From NCBI RefSeq assembly GCF_029227915.1, contig NC_079885.1, positions 13,219,001 through 13,283,000 of the forward strand: 64,000 nt of DNA. The letters are read 5' to 3'. This document shows positions 38,101 through 47,100 of the stretch, one piece after another. The notes below the pieces were generated by a model. That model did no database searches and was not told the DNA's origin. It was given only the letters and a program-made list of their open reading frames with translations. Position 1 is the stretch's first letter; each line of letters opens with the position of its first letter. Position numbers and translations under genes: made by a program. Source of the stretch: Hydractinia symbiolongicarpus. Lineage: Eukaryota; Cnidaria; Hydrozoa; Anthoathecata; Hydractiniidae.

Positions 38101-41100
38101 ATTTGTTGTATGAGTGTAAAAAATGTATCAAACAAAGTAAAAATAACTAGAGCTTGACACTCTAGAAAAACATAGAAGAAGAACTGTTTAAGATTAGAAA
38201 ATCGATAAAACAAAGATATGAACAAAAATAAATAAATTATCAAAAAAGCAGTAAGAAAATAATACTGCTTTGTGTAACAGACGAATTTAAAATGTAAAAA
38301 TATTCCAAGTACTAGATACTTTGGGAAACGGAGAAAGACTTCGAATTTCTAAACATTTGATCAAATGTTTTCGCATTTCATCGACTTTAAATACTGCCTC
38401 TGAAGGAGATTAACCATCAAAGAGCTCTGCAGCATATGCAACAGCAAATGGACTACAATTGTAGCCATCTTGTTGCTTTTGAACGGGAAGAAACGTAATC
38501 AGTTGTTCACCATTAGCCATATAGTAAAGCGATTGAATTGATTTTCTTGAAGAACGAGTTAACTTTGATCTAAGACTGTCACAAATTTGAACCCGCCAAT
38601 TTGAGCAAAAGCTTAGAAACCAATGATTTGATCCATCACGAAGGAGCTGAACATGCTCTTGTAAAACTGCATAGTACTGGTTTTTAGTTTTTCTTTCAGA
38701 ATTAAGCACTGATTGATACGAATCATCTGAACCAATTTCTTTCCATATCAATTTTTGTGCTGCATCCATAATACAGTCATTTAACCATCCATCGCTTGAC
38801 AACAAAATGCGATGATCCTCTTGCTTCAGAAAACACAAATCGTTACGTAGCCAAAATACCTTTACATCATCAAAAGCTGATTGTTGACTCGATTCTTGGA
38901 TATTACTCTGAAGAACTGTCTTCCTTTTTTAAAATGCCCGCTAAATTATCAATTGTGATTTAGTTTCTCCAACAGCAACCATGCTGAGCGCCAATTCTTT
39001 TTTCCAATGCCTTTGCTTATGCATTCAATAATACCACTAGATTGACCAAAACACTGTGAAATTTCTTTGACGTTGACTTTAATTTTGTTTGATCGTTTCT
39101 ACATATTTTCTAGAAATTTAATATGTACCATCGGAAGAATATCCTCCTTTCTCCCTTCTAATAAAGACTTGAAGCGTTTACATGTATTAATAATAGAAGC
39201 AAATGTGTCCAAGGCTGTGCCATTTATTAAAATCATTTCGAGAATTTCATCTGGTAATTTATCAAGATTTATCGTAGTACCTTGTTCCTCATTGTCTTGG
39301 TTGCCAGGGTTTCGGGGTTCTCGGTTTGAGTACAAAGGTTTCAGCAAACCTACGTTATACTTTAGCAGAATACCTTTTATTTACAAGGGCACAAAGTCCA
39401 CTTTTGGTAAGTGTTTCTAGAGTGTAAGGTCCCATCCATTTGTAAAAAAAATTTCCTCCTTTCATATCTTAACGTTTTGTGATTTTGCATAAGAACTTTT
39501 GATCGGATAGGCAACGCGACTTTTGGTGTTCGATGACGATTATTATAGTCCTTTTGTTGCTTAGCTTGCGCTTTTTTTATATTCAGACTAGCTTGATTGT
39601 ATGCGGCTTCTCTAAGTTTAGCTGTTGAGTAGAGAACAGCTTGAAACGTCGCAATGACAAAAGGCTCATTTTCTGAATCAATGTCTACAGCGTCATCGAC
39701 AAGATCATATTTAATATCTATCGGCAAAACGGGATTTCGATTGTACATTAGGAAAAACGCGAGTACTTTGTCGAATAGTGCACACTAACCCTATGTGTAA
39801 AAAGTATACCCTCGATAATACTAGGCCATTTTTTCGGATTTTCTTCGAGAACTTTCATCAAAGAGTCTTTTATTGTCCGATTTTAACGCTCACAGAGACC
39901 ATTGCTTTGAGGATGGTATGCAGATGTAACTTGCTGATCTGTGCCTGGGTCAGATGTAGGGTCGTCAGGACTTCATTTACAAACTCCTTCTCTTGATCAT
40001 TGATTTGAATTTTTACACAGCCATGGCGACAGATGATCTCGTATATGTTGTGCTACTATTGATGTGCTTTTATCTTTGATAGGCTTTGCTTCCAACCATT
40101 TAGAAAAATAGTTGATACAAACAATGAGGTGTTTGTATCCATCCACGTCTGTTAGGTTACATATATCGATACCAATTTGTTTTATAACTTCACTTGGAAC
40201 TGGTATACTATGAAGTTCTGGGGCAATTTTTTTATACATGTTTCCTGTTGACAATTTTTACAATTTTTGATGTAATCATCACAATTCCAAACCAAAAAAA
40301 TCTTTCAATTAACCTTTGATACGTTGACTCATGGTCTCGATGACTAGCCATAGTCTTCGCACTCGCACTTTCACCGATTACTTTGTAAATGTCATGAATA
40401 ATTGTTATCTTTTGCTCTTCTTCAAAAACAACCTTCCTTAAGTCTTTGTAAAAAAGCTCTCCATTCTTCAGTGAAAAGTTTCCGCATGTTCTTCTAAAAT
40501 TTGCCTTTTTCCCTTTATTCTTTGCTCTATCGTTCGGATATGTTTTGTTTCTTAAAAATTCTTCAACAACTTTTAAGTCAACGTGTTGTTTCGCCGGCAT
40601 TTGATTATTTATTATTGATTGTTTGTGTTTGAATAAAAATATACTAGTCGATAAAGCTCGTGGAAATATCCACTTGTGCAGATTAAAAACGAAAAAAAAG
40701 CGTCATTTAAATTTTGATAACGTCAGCAACTCATCCTTAAAAAAAAATAATTTAGAACCTTGTTTTTACGTTGCCTCTATTGTGTAGAGCTTAAATTGCT
40801 GATCAAGAAAATGTATATTATCATGTGCTTTTGATGAGCGGTTAATGAGATACAAGGTTTTAAAAATTTTGCTGACGTCAGCAATGGCCGGGTTAAACCC
40901 AAAAAAATTTTTTCAGAAATTTTTATGCCTGTTGCCTTTATCGTATAGATCTTGAAACGCTGATCAAGAAAATGTATAGGATCTTTTGATCATGATTTAA
41001 TATATGATTCTCCTCTTCTGTCTTAGACTCAGATTGTTACCCCTATAGATAAGTAAAATAGTTCTTTCCCTGTGTAATCCAGTGCACTATGATGACACCT

Positions 41101-44100
41101 CTAAGATATTGTTTGCTAGGGTACTACAAAACAAAATAATTGGTATGTCAACCCGCAATTGTAAATCTTTCACAATCTTATTGCTCTGAATATGTTCTTT
41201 TAGTAACTTGATGTCTGTAAAGCACAAGACTTCAAGAGTTTTCTTCAGATCAAAAACACCTTTTGTTATTGAAGCAATGCACCATCCAGCATTTGCAAAC
41301 TCACTTAGAGCCATCATTTCTGATACCAGAGGACTTTATGTTTCTAGGGATAATGTCCCATTGCCTTTTAAAGATACAATTTGCGCTTGAAAAAACTCAG
41401 CTGTAGTATCACCATCACAATAATCTTTAGGTTTTGTGAATTATCAAGATGTAATTTTTTTAAAGTTAGCTGGATTGCTCGTACTATATTTCTAATAGTT
41501 GGGTGTTTTTCATAGTCACTTAAACAACATCTATATTATAATGCCCGTATACGTCTGTCCGTTCGTCCGTCTGTCTGTCACGCAAAATGGTAGCTTAGCT
41601 GCGCAATAGCGAGAAGCACAGAATGCGGTATAAAAAGGACGGGCGAACCCGTGGATTTTCCAGGGGCTAACGACTAGTCTGTCAAAAAAACCATCAAGTT
41701 TTGTTTGTGTTGTAACCCACAACAGCTGACCTCTTCATCATTATTATTTTCTCATCATACTTGATGACTGCGATGATTTCTTTTTACCTCAGTCAATTGG
41801 TCATCTTTGTCTCGCAGTCTTTAATATGACAACTCAATTTGTTTCAAAGTTCTATATTCTTGGTTAACAAAAAATGTTTTGCCAATTTTTAATCCAATGT
41901 ACCCAGAAGAACCACTCACCAACTGACTGAATTTCAAGATCTTGAAGATAAATTCTTTTCATTTCTTTGTTCTACAGAATATGAAACAATGAACATGAGT
42001 TACCAGAATACCGGATAGTTGGTCATTGTCATCATGCCATAGAAACTCTGTTTTCCTTTTCCAACCCTTTTATACCACATTTCAGGTGCATTGTTCAAGC
42101 CATATTTAGCTACCTATCAGAACGAAGTATGAAGATTTCTCTTTCTATTTCGTCATCTTCCAAAAATGCAGCTTTTGTCCAAACTTTAATTTCAAACCCT
42201 AACGTATTACCAGATACAAATGCCATTCTCATATTTGTGGACCACTTGTAGGTGAATCCGTTCTACAAGCTTTCCTTTCTTTAAAACCCTATCTATATCA
42301 TCTCCTGCAACGATAACTAGGACCACCTGGGACCAAAATTTCCTAAATTTGATGATGTGATAAAAAAACACTTAAACCCCATTATTTTTGGAACTGGTCG
42401 TCAAAAGATCGTGATCCTATACATTTTCTTAGGAGGCATTTCAAACTTTACGCAGCAAAGGTAAACAAGTTTCTGAGGCAAAAAATTGTATATTGACGGG
42501 TCAATGATGACGTCATCAAAATTCAAATGAGGGGATGTTTTCTATTGTTTTTCCGCCTAAGTTCATTTTTCCACAGGTTTCAATTAGTTGAAATAAATTA
42601 AATCAATAGGGTTAGTTAGTTCATTTTGACTTGTTTTTTAGACAATAAATTGGGAAAAAGTGTGGCTAGCGCGTTTTAACCTGATCACTTAGTCTACACC
42701 CCTGCCAAGTTGGAGCACTGACCAAGTGATACAGTTTGCTTATTTCGAGAAAGAGCTGATAAACGGACAATTTCCTAAATATTATTTCCATGGTTATCAC
42801 TTTTGTTTCACTTCGCCTCTGTTGTGAATCTTCCTTTTTTGGTAAACATCCACTTTGCTTCTCAATGTTTCTCCAGTTGATGAAATACTTTAAAATTGCC
42901 ATTTTTGCTTCATATAAAACGTTGTAGAACAGTTCCTTTTTATGCAAAATAGAGTTGTATGAGCCAAAATTACTGGCTGTTTAAGGCAGTGTCTTTAACA
43001 ACTATCTTTAGTTTTGGCCGTCTAGATCAGGTTTTTGATGTTACAGTTGTTGGGATGTTGGCAAACAAATGTAAATGTGTTTGGGTTTGCGAAATTACAT
43101 GTCTAAAATGCAATGAATTGCACTTGTTTTTTCCCACTGGCACCTTTAGAAAACATGTGTATTCTCTACCCGTATTGTGTTCCGTATCGCCATCAGACAA
43201 TTACATAAGTGTGAAAGTTTGTAGTGGGATTATGGGCAGAACCACTCCAGTGATAAAAAACACATTGCTTTATGTTTACTAACGCCACAAAAATAGGATC
43301 GAAAAATGTATTTTTTTCTACCGCTTGCAAATTGATCTCATGGTTAAAGACGTAACTTTTTTTTTCGTTTATTTGATTCGCTTATTTTTATTCACCTTAG
43401 CTCTCAAAAACTTGAACATTTTTTCAAAAAAGTAAAAAAAAATTAGTAAAGTTGAAAAAAGTCAAAAATAAAAAAAACAGATTGGTTAAAAATTTAGTAA
43501 AACTGAAAGTATTGATATAAAAACAATGTAGAAGAGAATTAACCCGTCACTAATTTCACATACTTCAGCATCGATCAATCTTATTTTAGTGGCCGTTATA
43601 TAAAGGTTGTGATGCAACGGGAGACAAGAACATTCCATTTGTTAATAAGTATGCAATAACTTTATTTTACTCTTTAGATGGAAGTTGTTCAGAAAACAAA
43701 GATTCAGTTAGGCAAAGAAATAACAGGATTTTATGTGGAAAAAAAGGTATGGCCATTATGGCAATTACGAAATTACGAAACTACTAAAATCAGGGAACAA
43801 GTGAAAAATAGGGAAATTTAATAACTTTGCTGCAATTTCAAAGGAAATCAAAAAACTTTTTTAGTCGGGATATTCCAACAAAAGAGAGCAATGATGAGTG
43901 CATCTATATTTACAGAATATCAGGGTGAAGTTGCAGGAGTCTCGCGAATCCTTCTTGCCTCTGCAGCCCATGGTGTACCACAGGCTCTTATCCACTAAAC
44001 AATGTCGTCGGCAAAAAGAATCGTGAGAATCCATACAAAGTTGGTATTTCGACCCTTACGGCCCTTGTCAGTGGGATATCAGAGCATGGGTAACTGAAAG

Positions 44101-47100
44101 AAACTCTGGGGAGCTTAAGCTATATATTCTAACAATAGAGAGCAATACTGAGTGCATTTATATTTACAGAATACACGAATGAATTTGCTGGACATATATA
44201 TAATATAGAAATCTTTTATAACCCTTATAGAAGACTTCTACATTGATCCAAACTACGAAAAATAGCCCAGAAGTGAAGGAAATCTTAAATTTAAAGCTGG
44301 AAAATTTATTTGGACAATATAAACTTGCCTGATTTCTAGGGCGTTCTCTTAACTGTCAGTTATGATTTGCATATTGCTAATTATGTAAAATATTGTTTTA
44401 CTTTAAGTTACTTCCGGCTTTAGACAAGATGTTCAGATGTAAATTTCAATGAGTTATGTGAGAGCAGTATGCAGTCAGAAACACAAGAAGATGTAGGTTG
44501 TGGAGCAAAGATTGTTGATAAAGATGAGAGCATCTCTAATGATGATGATGAGGAGGAGGATGGTAATAATATTGTCGATAAGGATGGTGACGACGATGGC
44601 TGGATTACATCTGGTAATATTGACAAAGTTAAACAAAAAATGGGATTTCAAGATGAGCTTAGTATAGACCACGATAAAGTTAAATGTGTTTGTCTCACAA
44701 CAGATTTTGCAATGCAGGTTCGTTTTCCACATCGCTATTTCTGCGTTAAAGTGTGTTCTATAATATAATTTGCAACTGAGTTTGTGTATTAAATTGTCAA
44801 GCATGTTATAAAATTCGCTTTATCCTGTCGTATAGCTTGATTGATTGTTGGTTGACCCGTTAGTTTCCTTTTGGCATGTAAAAAGAATAATGCTTGCTGT
44901 CAGTAAGGCAAAGGATTTAATAACGTTCTTGTTGATCTGGGTGTATTTCATTTGGGTTGTATTGACATTTAGATGGAGAAAATTAAAAGGTTTTTACCTG
45001 GCACTTGTTCTGTGACTGACGGCCAACCTATATATTTTTACATTAACCACCAGGGTCAGCATATTCAAACAAATTTATTGTCCTGAAATTCTTTAGCTTT
45101 TTTGCAGCTAGTTAATGAGACCAGCTTGAAAAAATCCTTAGCATATTTCCTTATTGTGAATTTAATCAAATTAAACTTTGGAAATTAATATATTTCACAG
45201 GGATTTAATTTCGCAGATAAGCCAATCTTAAATTATTTGTGGGTTTCGTGGATCTCATCCCAGCGAAATTTGATAAATGCCAAATTTTTAGAATGTGCTA
45301 ATTCAAATGGGATTGCATGTACTATCTGTGCAAGGAAGGCTTATTCAGCAAGCAAGAAATTACATTCAAAAATGTTTTGGTTGTTACAAGTAAGTCAAAA
45401 TCCTAATTTAAATGTGCTGCAAAAATATTGTAAAACAACAGAAAATGATCGTCGACGACTTTGTACATAAGGAAATGATTTTCTACATCAGTTTTCATTC
45501 CTTGTATTTTTAGAGAAACAACTGATATGGAAAAGTTGTTTTGTCAATCATGCGGTAACAAAACCCTGCAGAAAGTATCAGTAACTATACGTGACGATGG
45601 AACGAAACAATATCATTATCCGAAAAGAAAACGTAATCACAACATTCGTGGTACTAAGGTGGGTTCAGCCTATTTAATACTGCGTACGTTGCAAAGTGGT
45701 CGAGTTTCGATCCAACCTCCAATAATAGTGTAGTTGGTATATCACTTACACACAAGTCAGCGGCAGATTTAGGATTTTTTTGAAGTGGCGCAAAATAACT
45801 TAAACTAAATCGATCGTTCGCGTTGTAAGCCCACCCCCTCCTCCAACAGACAGCGCCCTGCAACGCCCTCCAGCAGTAAAAATGGACTAAAAATCAAACG
45901 CTTAACTTGTTCATTAAGTTGGAAAAGTTGTTACTTTTACTTTAAATTTTCCACTCTAAAATTAACTAAGGAACAAGTAACGGGTGGTTATAAAGTATTT
46001 ATAAGTTCAGGTGTTTATTAGACTTACAGAGAAATGGTTTAATTTCAAAACAAACTGTTGACAAAAATTTAGCTTTACAATTGCACACTTCTTAGTCAAC
46101 TTATTTTGGATGTATATACAAAAACACAAAAAAAAGATAGCAAAAATTTAGATAAATTAGTAAAATTAGTAAAATTCAGGAACACGTTTTGTGGAAGGGC
46201 ATATAAAATTTACGATGGATCCAGCTCAATTGTGTGGCTAAAAAATATGTTAAATAGTCCATTTTGTGTGCTTAATTTTCTAATCAAAATTTCCAGATCA
46301 TAAAAGAACCGTTTTGCATGAAAATAGTTATGGTGTGGTCACAAATTATACTTTTTTTTAAAAAAAATCCTATCAGCCTCCTTTAAAATGCCTAAATTAT
46401 AAAATTCAGAAATTGTAACCAATGCAAAATTATTATTTTTTATGATATTTCCTTCAGATTGGTCTAAAACCACCTAATAAGAAGTTAAAAGCCAATATAT
46501 ATCTTATTTTTTTACACAAGTTTTTGGACTTTCCAGAAATGCGTCCAAAGAAATAGCAACTACGGTTTAGCCAATTAACTTTTCCAATGCACTACTTAAC
46601 CCCAATTTGTTGTAAAAAAGTTTAAGGTATGTGTTAGGTGTATATTTTCACAAAAAACATTTTGGACAACTAACGAATTGTTCTAACACATTAAATAAAT
46701 TCTTAATGAAGAAAATTTAGGGAATTTGTAGAAAGTGGCTAGCTAGCTGGATAGGAAAAACACTTAAAAAACAGGCTATAAAAGAAAAAAAGAGCTTTAG
46801 CTAGCCAGCTAACCACTTTATTTATTTTACAAATTTCGGCGTGAGTAAAAAAAATTTTTTTAGTGATTGGATTGAAAAAATGTCCTGATCACCAAAACGA
46901 TTTTGTCCTTTAATATCTGAGATCTGTATATTCATTGGTTTAAAAAATTAAATGTAGCAGGATTAATAAGAAAATACTAGTCACATGAGCTTAGGGGAAG
47001 AAATTGTTTGCGAAAGAAAAAAAGGAGAATACATTTTGCGAAATTGGACCTCGAAAGTTGTGCCATATGCGGAATAAAATATTGGCCTTCCTTGGTTAAA

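Larger units (their letters stand above)
38400..40610 (-). mobile_element. Ginger/Gypsy-type integrase unit with F-box-like and Ulp1-like parts
   Basis: Read on the minus strand, an HHCC-type zinc finger, DDE integrase core and GPY/F-like module (40,600-39,360) are followed by an F-box-like segment (39,347-39,099) and a Ulp1-like cysteine protease (38,838-38,410). No reverse transcriptase is present. This favours a Ginger-type DNA transposon, in which accompanying cysteine proteases have been reported, over a truncated Gypsy element. Terminal repeats were not found. Confidence 0.55.

Noticed and set aside
42666-43282. Two ORFs of 93 and 107 codons near the end of NOB1 intron 2
   Set aside because: Open but without motif, and no clear splice or element context; not enough to call genes.
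44469-44804. Separate acidic protein gene at 44.4-44.8 kb
   Set aside because: It is exon 4 of NOB1; the frame joins in phase with exons 3 and 5.
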